Shown: piece by piece, positions 18,375 to 27,388 of the stretch | Position numbering within the stretch: position 1 is the stretch's first letter | Layout of the letters: every line of letters starts with the position of its first letter | Source of the DNA: Rhizobium leguminosarum | Lineage (GTDB): Bacteria; Pseudomonadota; Alphaproteobacteria; Rhizobiales; Rhizobiaceae | DNA: 64,000 bases | Assembly (NCBI RefSeq): GCF_001679785.1 | Contig: NZ_CP016289.1 | Location: forward strand, 62,001 to 126,000 | Reading direction: 5' to 3' | Translations under genes and position numbers: made by a program | Notes under the pieces: model-generated | Told to the model about the DNA's origin: nothing | What the model saw: only the letters and a program-made list of their open reading frames with translations | Database searches by the model: none

Positions 18375-19931
18375 TCACCGCGCCTCGCTTTCCAACGCGG
18401 CCTGTGGTCGCTGGTAGATCGTCCATTCCGGCGTTTTCTGCACCATGTCGAAATTCTTCGAAATGAACGGTCCATACAGCTCCTGTAACGGCAGGCTATT
18501 GATGCCAGTCTTCGGCACCATCACGATCTTCACGTCGGCGAACAGGGCTTCTGGTGGGATATAAGCCTTCTCATTGATGTTGCGGTTCCAGTGGAACCAC
18601 GCAGTGTCACCTGAGGGAGGACGTATCCCGAGCCCCGCTGAAAAGGGGTTGACGAAATCGAGCACGAATACCCGCTCCAGCGGAATCGGCAGGGCCTGAA
18701 GTAGAGCCCCCCCACTTTCGATACTATCGAGGTAGCGCTGAATGAAATCAGGCTCGCCACCGGGCGGGTCGATTTCCCGGACGTCCTCAAAAAGCGGAGG
18801 GCCGAGGGGCTTGCCCACATTCTCCGCCGCAAGTGCCGTGTGGAGAGCGATCGCCTCTCCGTGGTGGACGATGGGCGGCAACAGAAAGAAGATTAGAAGC
18901 AGCGGCAGTGCAGCTGCAAGACGAGCAGGCCTCTCCATTTGCGCGCTTTGGTCGCCAGATTGAAAGCGCCGTGCCTTTTCCGCCAGGACGGCCGCTCCGC
19001 AATAGAGAGTGATGATACCCCAGCTGTGGGCGTTCTGGTTGATGATTGCCAATCCTGCACCCACGCAGAAGCCACTGTAGAGGAGGTCTCGAAGGCTGCG
19101 GATGTGCCAGAAGGCAACCAGCGCAAACACCGTGAAAACCACCAGATCCGACAAATTCTCACGGACATTTTTCAGTATGCTGCGGACGTCATGATCACCA
19201 CTGACCCGTGCGGCGGCCCGCAGATCCTCTATATGCTGAAGCGTGCCGCGCCAGAAGAACTCGACTACGATCATTGCCAATGCAGTCAGGAGCAGACTGA
19301 CCAGGATCCAGGAACGTTGCTGCCGGTCCAGCAACAGGAAGATCAGAAAGGCCACGCCGCAAAGTCCGTAGGTCGCCTTCGTGTAGAATTGGACAAGTAG
19401 AAGAAAGGCCGTCGCGAGACTGTCTGCAACGTCGTTGCGCGCGTCGGATCTCGGCTTCAGGTACATCACCAGGATGAGCCCGAGAGCGACCCAGCCGATG
19501 CGATTATAGAACATCGCGAAAGAAAGAAGCCGGACCGGACTTCCGAGATTGATCGGGACAGCGAGAATAAGAATCAGGAATATGCCCAAGGCGATGGCTG
19601 AGGGTGAGCTGAGGCGCGAAAGAAGGATACGGATCATCGCAGGCATGAACGCGACGATCAGGAGCGCCATTCCCATCGGTATCGCGGCGCCGAAATTTCC
19701 GGACAGGAGGTATCCCAAGGCAGGGATATAGAAGACCAACGGTCCGAGCGCCGTATGAAAATCACGGTTTGGCACCTGCCCGACAGCGATACGATGCGCT
19801 CCATCAATGAAGATCAAAACGTCGTTGATGAAAGCGGTGTTGATGGTCCGTCCAGGAAGGGCAAGCATGGCGGCACAAATTGCCGCTACCACCAGGAGCG
19901 CAACTTGTGCGGAAAAAAGGCGGCGCCTCAT
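18375..19931 (-). CDS. Multispanning membrane protein, possible GT-C arabinofuranosyltransferase
   Basis: A 518-residue protein with about ten hydrophobic spans and a soluble C-terminal domain of about 150 residues. The first loop contains FIDGAHRIAVGQVPNRDFHT, an acidic loop after the first span like that used by GT-C enzymes acting on polyprenyl-phosphate sugars. I do not recognise the exact family. It is the last gene of a five-gene unit whose other members resemble the decaprenylphosphoryl-arabinose pathway, so transfer of arabinofuranose to an envelope acceptor is a reasonable inference. The C-terminal region ends with IYQRP. Confidence 0.6.
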   Translation of the reverse strand: MRRRLFSAQVALLVVAAICAAMLALPGRTINTAFINDVLIFIDGAHRIAVGQVPNRDFHTALGPLVFYIPALGYLLSGNFGAAIPMGMALLIVAFMPAMIRILLSRLSSPSAIALGIFLILILAVPINLGSPVRLLSFAMFYNRIGWVALGLILVMYLKPRSDARNDVADSLATAFLLLVQFYTKATYGLCGVAFLIFLLLDRQQRSWILVSLLLTALAMIVVEFFWRGTLQHIEDLRAAARVSGDHDVRSILKNVRENLSDLVVFTVFALVAFWHIRSLRDLLYSGFCVGAGLAIINQNAHSWGIITLYCGAAVLAEKARRFQSGDQSAQMERPARLAAALPLLLIFFLLPPIVHHGEAIALHTALAAENVGKPLGPPLFEDVREIDPPGGEPDFIQRYLDSIESGGALLQALPIPLERVFVLDFVNPFSAGLGIRPPSGDTAWFHWNRNINEKAYIPPEALFADVKIVMVPKTGINSLPLQELYGPFISKNFDMVQKTPEWTIYQRPQAALESEAR

Positions 19932-20061
19932 CTCGACCCCGTCCTTCCCGAGGGCAGGCCTTGATCCGCATCGGCGCGCGGAAAAAGCGGATCAACAAGA
20001 TGGAACATGCGGACGACGAAGCGGCCAGGGCAATCTCTATCTCCTATTCCCGAGGTTTCGA

Positions 20062-20811
20062 TCACAGCCGCAACCTCTTGAAGATCGGTTCCGGGATGCC
20101 TCGGATTATCGCCATGAGCGGATACCAAATCCGCCGGACATAGACGACGTCCCCTCCCTTGCTGCCATCGGCAACGGCGAAGATCCTTTGAGCGACCTCT
20201 GCAGGCTCGGCGGTAAGCATGGGTGGAAGCTTCATTCCATCAGTCATCCGCGTTCGGACAAAACCGGGTTTAATGGTGAGGACGCGTACCCCGGCGGTGG
20301 ATAGTCTGTTCCTGAGACCGGACAAGAACGCCGTCAGGCCAGCTTTCGCGGCGCCATAGACATAGTTTGATCCTCTCCCACGGTCGCCGGCGACCGAACT
20401 TATGCCGACGATGGTGCCGGACCCGCGCGCGGCAAAGCGGCTAGCCAGGAGGCCGAGCATCAAAGCCGGTCCTTCGAAGTTTGTCCGCATCACCATGGCG
20501 GCGTGTTCGAGTTCCCTTTCGGCGCGGGCCTGCTCGCCGAGTTCGCCGACGACGCAAATGGCCGTGTCGGGCAATGGCGACACGATGCTCAGGAACTCTT
20601 CGAAGCGGCCGGTATCAAGAATATCCAGTTCATGGGCGGTGACGGCGGCGGCGGTGCGCGTGACGATGTCATCGGCTTCGCGTTGGACAAGCTCACGCCT
20701 GCGTCCGACCAAATGAATGTCCCAGCCCGCCTCGGCATAGACCAAGGCAGTCGCACGACCAATATCCGACGTCGCGCCAATCAGGAGCAGTGTCTTGCCG
20801 ATGGCTTTCAT
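20062..20811 (-). CDS. Short-chain dehydrogenase, DprE2-like (keto-arabinose reductase)
   Basis: A 249-residue SDR. The N-terminal nucleotide-binding motif is LLIGATSDIGRATALVYAEAG (in part), catalytic Ser lies in GISSVAGDRGRGSNYVYG, and Tyr/Lys in YGAAKAGL. Its start overlaps the DprE1-like gene by 4 nt. In mycobacteria DprE1 and DprE2 together convert the C2 hydroxyl of polyprenylphosphoryl-ribose, giving arabinose, and the pairing here is the main evidence for the role. The C-terminus is basic and hydrophobic, which may attach it to the membrane. Confidence 0.75.
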   Translation of the reverse strand: MKAIGKTLLLIGATSDIGRATALVYAEAGWDIHLVGRRRELVQREADDIVTRTAAAVTAHELDILDTGRFEEFLSIVSPLPDTAICVVGELGEQARAERELEHAAMVMRTNFEGPALMLGLLASRFAARGSGTIVGISSVAGDRGRGSNYVYGAAKAGLTAFLSGLRNRLSTAGVRVLTIKPGFVRTRMTDGMKLPPMLTAEPAEVAQRIFAVADGSKGGDVVYVRRIWYPLMAIIRGIPEPIFKRLRL

Positions 20812-22133
20812 ATGCCAAGCCTTTTTCCCAGCTGGGAACTAAAGTGACGGTCGGCTCCCGTAGTTCGTCGCAGCTCTTTGAACGCCTGCAGTTGGGGGTA
20901 ACCGGCTTCGAATGTATGACGGGATTGCCTTGCATCCTTGGCGAGATAGAGCCGCCCTCCCGCCGCGACAACCAGCTTGTCAATTTCGTCTAACAGCTGG
21001 AACACGTCGGGTGCGACTGGCAGGTCGAGTGCAAGGGTATACCCTGGCGCCGGAAATGACAGAAGGCCTGCGCCACCCCTCAGCCTTTTCAGCACGGCCA
21101 GGAATGAGGCTTTCCCAGAAAGAGCGAAACGATCGAGCATACTGCTCAGAACCGCAAGTGCGTTTTCGTCAGGCACCACGCATTGATGCTGCAGGAAGCC
21201 GCGCTTGCCGTACAGGCGGTTCCATTCGAGAAGACCGTCAAGCGGGAAGAAGTAGCTGTCCCAGTGGACCAAAGAGACTCGGGCTGCTTTGCGGGCACCC
21301 GCCCGATAATAAAGATCGTTGAATGCGGAAACACTCGTTCTGTTGAGCGCCCAACCAGGCAGGTCGACCGGCAGTGAAAAACGGGCTGCCTTGAAGGGAG
21401 GCAATAGCGCTGCTTTTGGCATTTGAGCGATGTCGCTCGGGCTGGCGTGCTCGCCGACAAAGATCAGCGAGCGGCCGAGCGAAGCGCCCCGCGAAAGGCA
21501 ATCAATCCAGGCAACGGAATAGGTTGCGTCGTCTGTTTGCTTCAAGGCTTGCAGCGTATCGCCGAGGTTTTCTGTCACGACCGTCTTTTGAACAATCCAG
21601 CCGGTACTGATGGGCCTCAGCCTAAAGGTGGCTTCGGCGATGATGCCCGTCAGGCCCATACCGCCGAGCGTCGCGAAAAAAAGCTCTGAATTCTGGGTTC
21701 TGCTGCAGGTGAGGATTTCACCGCTGGCGATAACCAGCTTGATTTCGCGAACGTGGTCGCCGAACCCACCGTCGCGATGATGGTTCTTCCCGTGCACGTC
21801 GGAGGCGATCATTCCTCCAACAGTGACGAACTTCGTTCCTGGGACCACGGGGGGAAAATAACCTCGGGGGATGAACGACCTGAGAATCTCCGACAGCATG
21901 ACGCCACCTTCGACGGTCAGCGAGGCGTCCACCTGATCGAAGCTTTTCATCCGGCTCAATGCACCGCAGGTCAAAGTGAGATGCTCACCGATCGCGGCGT
22001 CGCCATACGAGCGGCCGTTGCCGCGAGCAATCAGACCCGCGCGCGATGACACCGTTCCAGGCAGCGCTTCCGGCAGCCTGCAATCAAGCACTTCACTATC
22101 ATGGCGTGGATAACGTCCCCATCCCTCGATCAT
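20808..22133 (-). CDS. FAD-dependent oxidase, DprE1-like (polyprenylphosphoryl-ribose 2-oxidase)
   Basis: A 441-residue flavoprotein of the VAO/ALO type closely resembling mycobacterial DprE1: GWGRYP at the N-terminus, IARGNGRSYGDAAIG, PVVPGTKFVTVGGMIASDVH with HGKNHH, and GGMGLTGIIAEATFRL. The substrate-side region reads LSFPAPGYTLALDLPV and GGRLYLAKDAR, with Lys399 corresponding to DprE1 Lys418. The position of DprE1 Cys387, the covalent target of benzothiazinones, is Ala368 here. It would oxidise the C2 hydroxyl of polyprenylphosphoryl-ribose before DprE2 reduces it. Confidence 0.82.
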   Translation of the reverse strand: MIEGWGRYPRHDSEVLDCRLPEALPGTVSSRAGLIARGNGRSYGDAAIGEHLTLTCGALSRMKSFDQVDASLTVEGGVMLSEILRSFIPRGYFPPVVPGTKFVTVGGMIASDVHGKNHHRDGGFGDHVREIKLVIASGEILTCSRTQNSELFFATLGGMGLTGIIAEATFRLRPISTGWIVQKTVVTENLGDTLQALKQTDDATYSVAWIDCLSRGASLGRSLIFVGEHASPSDIAQMPKAALLPPFKAARFSLPVDLPGWALNRTSVSAFNDLYYRAGARKAARVSLVHWDSYFFPLDGLLEWNRLYGKRGFLQHQCVVPDENALAVLSSMLDRFALSGKASFLAVLKRLRGGAGLLSFPAPGYTLALDLPVAPDVFQLLDEIDKLVVAAGGRLYLAKDARQSRHTFEAGYPQLQAFKELRRTTGADRHFSSQLGKRLGI

Positions 22134-22137
22134 TCAG

Positions 22138-22569
22138 TCACGCCCCCTCCAACTTGAACACGAATTTTCGGTCGAGCGCGAATTTTGAGACGTAACCGAT
22201 CGCCAAACCGATCGCCCCGCCCGCATACTTCGCAAGATCCGTTCTCCAGACCGTCCAGAAGACAATTTCGAACCCCCAGAATATGATCGTCGTCACGACG
22301 CTGAACAGGCCGTAAAGGACGATCTTGAGCAATTCGTCACCATGCGACTCGTATCGGTCAAAGAAGATCCACCTTTTGTCGAGGAAGTATTTGAGCCCGA
22401 ACCCGGCGGCGGTGCCTGCGAGCATTGACGGCATAAGGCTTTGCGACGGGTAGATTTCCACGACAGCCGCCTGAACCGCAAAATTTGCCAACGTCGAGAG
22501 AATCGCGAACGCCACATAGCGAACAGCGATGCGGGTCGGAATCCCTTCACGCACGTCATGGGACCGCAT
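22138..22569 (-). CDS. GtrA-family membrane protein
   Basis: A 143-residue protein with four hydrophobic spans, matching the GtrA family (start RYVAFAILSTLANFAVQA, middle GTAAGFGLKYFLDKRWIF). GtrA proteins are linked to flipping or handling of polyprenyl-phosphate sugars, and the mycobacterial homologue Rv3789 sits beside dprE1/dprE2. Here it lies 4 nt from the DprE1-like gene and 9 nt from the UbiA-like gene, so the same association holds. Confidence 0.85.
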   Translation of the reverse strand: MRSHDVREGIPTRIAVRYVAFAILSTLANFAVQAAVVEIYPSQSLMPSMLAGTAAGFGLKYFLDKRWIFFDRYESHGDELLKIVLYGLFSVVTTIIFWGFEIVFWTVWRTDLAKYAGGAIGLAIGYVSKFALDRKFVFKLEGA

Positions 22570-22578
22570 CTCGCTACC

Positions 22579-24120
22579 TCATAGCGCGGCGACAACAAAG
22601 GCGCCGGCAACGCCCAGCGTCGCGAGACTCACCTTATCTTTGATCGCAAATACGACCGGATCGTCATGCATCAGTCCCCTATGGGCCAGCAACAGGATGC
22701 GGGCAATCCAGCAAGCCAGGATTGGTCCCACCAGCCATAAAACTCCTGGCCGGGTGTAGAGATCCTGCACGCTGTCGCTTGCAGCGTAGAGCGCATACAA
22801 TGTGAGGGCATTCATCCCGGCCCCCGCCGCCAATGCGCCGATCATGCCGACGTCTCCATTCTTGTAATCGCGGCTCGTGGAGTCGGGTAAGTTCGCGGCT
22901 CGGCGCGAAATGAGCTCCGTATATCGCTTGACGAGTGCAAGCGAGAGGAACCAGCTCATCATGAAGGCGAGCAGCCAAGGAGAGGGCCAAACTGAAATCG
23001 CCGCTGACCCTCCTACCACGCGTGCGGTGTAAAGAGCTGCAAGGGTCACGACATCGAGGATCATCTTCCGCTTCAGAAAGAACGAATAGGCGGTGGTCAA
23101 TGTAAAGTATCCGGCGAGCACCAAAATGAAGGCGGGTGAAATCATCAGGGCGACCATAAACGACAGCAGAAGGAGAAGGGGGATCGCCATGAGCGCGTGT
23201 GAGAGCGGGATCTCGCCGCAAGCGAGTGGCCTGCGGCATTTACTGCGATGTCCGCGATCGTCCTGAAGGTCGACCAGGTCATTCAGCACATAGACGCTCG
23301 ACGCGCAAAGCGAGAAGGCGACCAATGCCAGAGCGGCATTGGCGAGACTATGGACGTCGAAGAGCTGATTTGTCAGCAACGGGATAAAAACAAGCCCGTT
23401 TTTGACGTATTGGTGTACCCGCAGCAACCGCGCCCAGGTCCGCCAGGTCGGCTTGTCGTGCGCAAGATGTTCGACATTGTCGCATTGGCGCGACAGTTGC
23501 CGCGCAACCCCGGCCGACGTCCGAATTGCGTATGATTTTCCAGCGTGACGCCATACAGGCAGATCTGCGGCGTCGTTGCCAACATAGTCGAAACCGCCAT
23601 GGCCAAAGGCCGCAACGAGCTTTTCCGCCTTCACCTCGGCGGCGCAGTTTGTCGTCTCGTCCGTTGCAAACCAGCCGTTGAAGACACCTAAATGGTCGGA
23701 AACGCGGGAGACAAGGCGCTCGTGCGTCGCAGACGCGAGATAGATCTGACGTCCCTCTTCCCGCGCCGTCTTGATCAAGTTCAAAACCTCGGGATCAAAG
23801 GGCAGGATAGCCGGATCGAAATCCGTCGGTGTGGAAAGACGGTGCTTGAGGCATGCCTTTCCTCTGCACGTTGCGAGGGCAAGGTCAACGACGGAAAAAG
23901 GGTGGTGCCTGAGTTCCAAAAACGCGGTCTCGATCAGGAGGTCGGATCGGACCAAGGTGCCATCCAGGTCGATGACCAGCGGGCGCAACGAATCCGACCT
24001 TTGCGGTGTCGACGAGCCGCCGAGCGTTGACATCGCTCGGCGCAGTGCAATCCACTCGTCCTCCTGGGCCGTCGGCAGAAAATCTCTTCGAAGCTCAAAC
24101 TCCTGGCGCAATTCGCTCAA
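22579..24120 (-). CDS. HAD phosphatase-UbiA fusion, probable polyprenyl-phosphate phosphoribosyltransferase
   Basis: A 513-residue two-domain protein. Residues about 47-225 form a HAD phosphatase (LVIDLDGTLVRSD with Asp51 and Asp53; ASATHERL; YVGNDAADLP). Residues about 225-513 are a UbiA-type prenyltransferase with many spans and the motif NDLVDLQDDRGH then RP, close to that of mycobacterial Rv3806c, plus a second motif near AYSFFLKRKMILD. Rv3806c makes decaprenylphosphoryl-5-phosphoribose and a separate phosphatase acts next; here both would be one polypeptide. The start is TTG after AAGGGA; ATG at 24033 is an alternative. It is the first gene of the five-gene unit. Confidence 0.8.
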   Translation of the reverse strand: MSELRQEFELRRDFLPTAQEDEWIALRRAMSTLGGSSTPQRSDSLRPLVIDLDGTLVRSDLLIETAFLELRHHPFSVVDLALATCRGKACLKHRLSTPTDFDPAILPFDPEVLNLIKTAREEGRQIYLASATHERLVSRVSDHLGVFNGWFATDETTNCAAEVKAEKLVAAFGHGGFDYVGNDAADLPVWRHAGKSYAIRTSAGVARQLSRQCDNVEHLAHDKPTWRTWARLLRVHQYVKNGLVFIPLLTNQLFDVHSLANAALALVAFSLCASSVYVLNDLVDLQDDRGHRSKCRRPLACGEIPLSHALMAIPLLLLLSFMVALMISPAFILVLAGYFTLTTAYSFFLKRKMILDVVTLAALYTARVVGGSAAISVWPSPWLLAFMMSWFLSLALVKRYTELISRRAANLPDSTSRDYKNGDVGMIGALAAGAGMNALTLYALYAASDSVQDLYTRPGVLWLVGPILACWIARILLLAHRGLMHDDPVVFAIKDKVSLATLGVAGAFVVAAL

Positions 24121-24362
24121 AGGATTTCCCTTTTCACTCGGGTCGGTGGAAATTACCGAACGACGGCTACGCCACTTAGTTCCATGGCACCAAACCGCTG
24201 GCGTCCTGACGGCTTGCAGGACGTTCCTTGACCTTCAGTTTCAAACTGCAGCGAATCTCCTTGCGCGAAGAATGATCAGTGCTCAACCCGGCACTTGCTC
24301 GTTGCCGTGCATGGGCTGGCTGCGCTGAGCGATGTACCCTACCGGACGGAGTTTCGACGGCC

Positions 24363-24387
24363 GGAACAAACCGCTGATGTACCGGTT
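24363..24387 (+). promoter_or_regulatory. EcfG-type general-stress promoter
   Basis: GGAAC (24363-24367), 16 nt, GGTT (24384-24387), ending 25 nt before the ATG at 24413. Confidence 0.6.
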
Positions 24388-24412
24388 GGAGTGCCCTACA
24401 CGCAAAGACCGG

Positions 24413-24616
24413 ATGAACGAAGCGATGAACTTGGCACTTGTTTTTGGGACATTGACACTGACCTGCTGGATGGTCGGCGGGGCTATTGCCGTCTTCGGAA
24501 ATGCAGAGCAATGTCACCCCCACCGTCAGCAGATCAGCGAGTTCGTCACGCTCGGCTTGAACATCCTCGGACTCGTCTGCGCCATCCTGATGGGAGCCGT
24601 TCTGGTCGCGCCGTGA
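24413..24616 (+). CDS. Small two-span membrane protein
   Basis: A 67-residue protein with two hydrophobic segments (ALVFGTLTLTCWMVGGAIAV and LGLNILGLVCAILMGAVLVA) joined by a short polar loop containing CHPHRQQ. No family recognised. An EcfG-type promoter lies 25 nt upstream of this ATG, which supports the start over the longer open frame. No good ribosome site is visible. It fits the pattern of small stress-induced membrane proteins in rhizobia, by inference. Confidence 0.5.
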   Translation: MNEAMNLALVFGTLTLTCWMVGGAIAVFGNAEQCHPHRQQISEFVTLGLNILGLVCAILMGAVLVAP

Positions 24617-24623
24617 CGGCGAC

Positions 24624-24788
24624 GTGATTGAGCTAGCGCGCCTCGAACAGCGGGTTGTGAACTTGCGCGAGATCTACACCCGCCTGGCTCGTGTTCAACT
24701 CACTCTACGGATCCTTCTTGCCAACGCACTGGCAATGCTCAGGGTGACCAGCATGGGGCGTATCTTTGCCCCACGGTTCCGAACCTAA
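24624..24788 (+). CDS. Possible small ORF following the membrane protein
   Basis: A GTG-initiated 54-residue frame beginning 7 nt after the preceding stop. It is helical and basic (LARLEQRVVNLREIYTRLAR). There is no clear ribosome site and no recognised family; it may be chance. The rest of the gaps 24121-24412 and 24789-24849 shows nothing else that I can support. Confidence 0.25.
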   Translation: MIELARLEQRVVNLREIYTRLARVQLTLRILLANALAMLRVTSMGRIFAPRFRT

Positions 24789-24849
24789 GGCTCTATTAGG
24801 CTCAAAGGAGCACAAGGCGGCCACTCGAGCCCGCGCGTGGCCCCGGTCT

Positions 24850-25665
24850 TCAGACGGATGCTGGTTTCAGATTCACAAGCGCCTTAATCGGCAGATGGTC
24901 GGACGCGACGCGCGCGAGCGGCGTATCATGCGCTTCGACTTCGGATATGATGCCTTTGCGGTTGGCGATGATGCGGTCGAGCGCCAGAAGCGGCAGGCCG
25001 GCAGGAAAGCTTGGCACGGCGGGCGGCAGCTCGCCGAAGGCGGATTGGAAGGTGTTGAGCGAGGACCGGTCGCCGAGCCGCCATTCGTTGAGGTCGCCGA
25101 GCAGGATGGTCGGCATCTCGTGCCTGTCGTTGATGAGCTCCACCAATGTGCGGGCCTGCTGTGCTCTGTTATGGCGCAACAGACCAAAATGCGCGGCAAT
25201 GATGCGCAGCACCCCGCCCTCTTCGAGCTCGATCTCGGCAACCAGCGCGCCGCGCGGCTCCAGCCCCGGCAGCTTGACCTGATGCACGTCATGCACCAGC
25301 CCCTTCTTGAAGAGCACGACATTGCCGTGCCAGCCATGCGCCTTCGCCATGCCGGCAACCGGTACCGCGATCAGTCCCGTTTCCCGCTCCAGCCGCCCGA
25401 GATCGAGAATGCCGGTGCGCTCGCCAAAGCGCGTGTCGGCCTCCTGCAGCGCGATCACGTCGGCGCCGATTTCGTGGATGACGCGACTGGTGCGCTCCGG
25501 ATCGAAGCGGCGGTCGGTACCGACGCATTTGTGCACGTTATAGGAGGCGATCAGCGTTCCCGCACTGCGCGGCCTTGCCTCCGTATAGGCCGCGTCGAGC
25601 CGCTTTTTCCTGCTCCTGATCGAGGCGAGAATGCTTGCGGGAAGGCTGTCTTTCCTGGCGTGCAT
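24850..25665 (-). CDS. Endonuclease/exonuclease/phosphatase (EEP) family protein
   Basis: A protein of about 271 residues in the EEP superfamily (nucleases, phosphodiesterases, sphingomyelinases). Motifs: LIASYNVHKCVG near the N-terminus, ALQEADTRFG with the metal-binding Glu, ILLGDLNEW, and a C-terminal ASDHLPI with the catalytic Asp-His. The frame also allows a start at 25692. It lies downstream of the cardiolipin synthase gene on the same strand (67-94 nt gap), a pairing often seen, so they are probably co-transcribed. No signal peptide, hence cytoplasmic. Substrate unknown. Confidence 0.85.
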   Translation of the reverse strand: MHARKDSLPASILASIRSRKKRLDAAYTEARPRSAGTLIASYNVHKCVGTDRRFDPERTSRVIHEIGADVIALQEADTRFGERTGILDLGRLERETGLIAVPVAGMAKAHGWHGNVVLFKKGLVHDVHQVKLPGLEPRGALVAEIELEEGGVLRIIAAHFGLLRHNRAQQARTLVELINDRHEMPTILLGDLNEWRLGDRSSLNTFQSAFGELPPAVPSFPAGLPLLALDRIIANRKGIISEVEAHDTPLARVASDHLPIKALVNLKPASV

Positions 25666-25759
25666 CGGGCGGCGCACTTGTCCGTTGATCAAAAGGGCTA
25701 CTCATTCGGCAGTATAGGCAGCCGGACGGAACTTGCCATGTCAGAATGCAAAAAATCCG

Positions 25760-27223
25760 TCAGAGATAGGGCGACCCCAGCCACAGCACCTTCTCCAGCA
25801 GCCGCACCGGGAAGGGTCGCGCCTGCAGCCCGTCAAGCGTCACCGGCGTTGCCGTTTTCAGGGTTTCTTCGATGTGCTCGTCGATCTCGGCGGCAAAACC
25901 CTCATTCAGCACTTCGAGATCGACCTCGAAATTCAGCCGCAGCGAGCGCGGGTCGAGATTGGAAGAGCCGACATAGGCCCAGGTGCCGTCGATCGTCAGC
26001 AGCTTCGAATGGCTGAAGCTGCCGGTGGAGCGCCAGATGCGGCAGTAGTTCTTGAGGATCTGATCGAATTGCGCCGTCATCGCCCGGTCGACCAGCACGA
26101 GGTTGTTAGCAGCAGGCACGACGATATCGACTTCGACGCCGCGCCGCGCCGCCGTCACCAAGGCGCTGATGAGTTCACGGTCGGGCAGGAAATAGGGTGA
26201 CATGATGCGGATCGATTGGCGCGCCACGGAAAAGGCGCCCATCAGCATTTTGTGGTTGGTCTCGACGCTGCGGTCCGGGCCGGAGGCGACGACACGCATC
26301 AGAATGGGATCGCCGGGGCTGCGCTGCGGCGGTTCGATGCGCCAGGGCTCGTCGTTCAACAATTCCTGCGTGGAGAAGCGCCAGTCTTCGGCGGCGAGGT
26401 CGAAGAGGTCGGCGACGACGGGGCCGGTGACGCTGAAATGCGTGTCGTGGGCAAAGCTCTCGCCTGTTGCCTCCTCGCTGAAGCCCGCCCTGATGTTCAT
26501 TCCGCCCGTCAGTGCAATTTTCCCGTCGACGATCAGGATCTTGCGGTGGGTGCGCAGATTGGCATAAGGCAGCCGCAAGCCCATGATGACGTTGCCGTTG
26601 AAGACGGCAACGGTGACGCCGCCTTCCCTGAGATAGCCGAGAATGCTCGGCACCGAATAACGCGCGCCGACCGCGTCGATCAGCACCCGGACCTCCACAC
26701 CACGCCTGACCGCAGCAATCAGCGCATCCGCGATGCGAAGGCCGACCGCGTCGCGGTCGAAGATATAGGTTTCGAGCAGGATGCTGCGCGCCGCCTCGTC
26801 GATGCTTGATTTCATCGCCGCATAGGCCTCGTCGCCGGTCTCCAGCATGTCGATCGTATTGCCTGAAGTCAGCGGATTGCGCGTTACCCGGTCGCCGAGT
26901 GTCTGCAGCGCCGCAAAGCGGCGACCGAACTGGCTGATCACCGTCTCGGCCTCGGCGTCGAAGGTCTCCAACTCGTCGAATTCGGCCGCAAGCAGCAGCG
27001 CGTCACGGCGGACGCTTAGCGACTTGCGGCGGATACGGTTGATGCCGGCAATCGCATAGAGCACCGCGCCGATGATCGGAGACAGAATGATGACGCCGAC
27101 CCAGCCGATCGCGGCGCGCACCTCCTCCTTGGTCATGGCGGCATGGATCGCCGCGGCAGTCCCCATGGCGATCGAGACGACAAAGAGGATATGCGGCCAG
27201 TAGGTCGACAGGAGATAGAACAT
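25760..27223 (-). CDS. cls: Cardiolipin synthase (phospholipase D family)
   Basis: A 487-residue membrane enzyme. Two N-terminal spans (about residues 1-60) precede two PLD domains with HKD motifs: RTHRKILIVDG in the first half and FSHSKLLTIDG in the second. This layout is that of bacterial ClsA-type enzymes, which join two phosphatidylglycerol molecules, or phosphatidylglycerol and phosphatidylethanolamine, into cardiolipin. The frame opens at 27259, but MFYLLSTYW at 27223 fits the family N-terminus. The neighbouring EEP gene is likely in the same operon. Confidence 0.9.
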   Translation of the reverse strand: MFYLLSTYWPHILFVVSIAMGTAAAIHAAMTKEEVRAAIGWVGVIILSPIIGAVLYAIAGINRIRRKSLSVRRDALLLAAEFDELETFDAEAETVISQFGRRFAALQTLGDRVTRNPLTSGNTIDMLETGDEAYAAMKSSIDEAARSILLETYIFDRDAVGLRIADALIAAVRRGVEVRVLIDAVGARYSVPSILGYLREGGVTVAVFNGNVIMGLRLPYANLRTHRKILIVDGKIALTGGMNIRAGFSEEATGESFAHDTHFSVTGPVVADLFDLAAEDWRFSTQELLNDEPWRIEPPQRSPGDPILMRVVASGPDRSVETNHKMLMGAFSVARQSIRIMSPYFLPDRELISALVTAARRGVEVDIVVPAANNLVLVDRAMTAQFDQILKNYCRIWRSTGSFSHSKLLTIDGTWAYVGSSNLDPRSLRLNFEVDLEVLNEGFAAEIDEHIEETLKTATPVTLDGLQARPFPVRLLEKVLWLGSPYL

Positions 27224-27388
27224 CGCTGGCGAATATAGCCGCGAAACGGCGGCGTTCAATCGCGCCGTCGCTCTCCCATGACGCGAAATTTTTCGCCGTG
27301 ATCATTTTTGCGGCCCAGCGCCGCCCGTTTCAGCAGGGAACAATCCCTGCGCGGATCGATTGATCCCGAGGAGGTGAGGATCGCCATC

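Noticed and set aside
24766..26016. 416-residue plus-strand open frame
   Set aside because: Antisense to the EEP and cardiolipin synthase genes, whose motifs are clear on the other strand.
27337..27362. GGAAC upstream of the UdgX gene as an EcfG promoter
   Set aside because: With 16-17 nt spacing the -10 reads GATT or ATTG, not nGTT.
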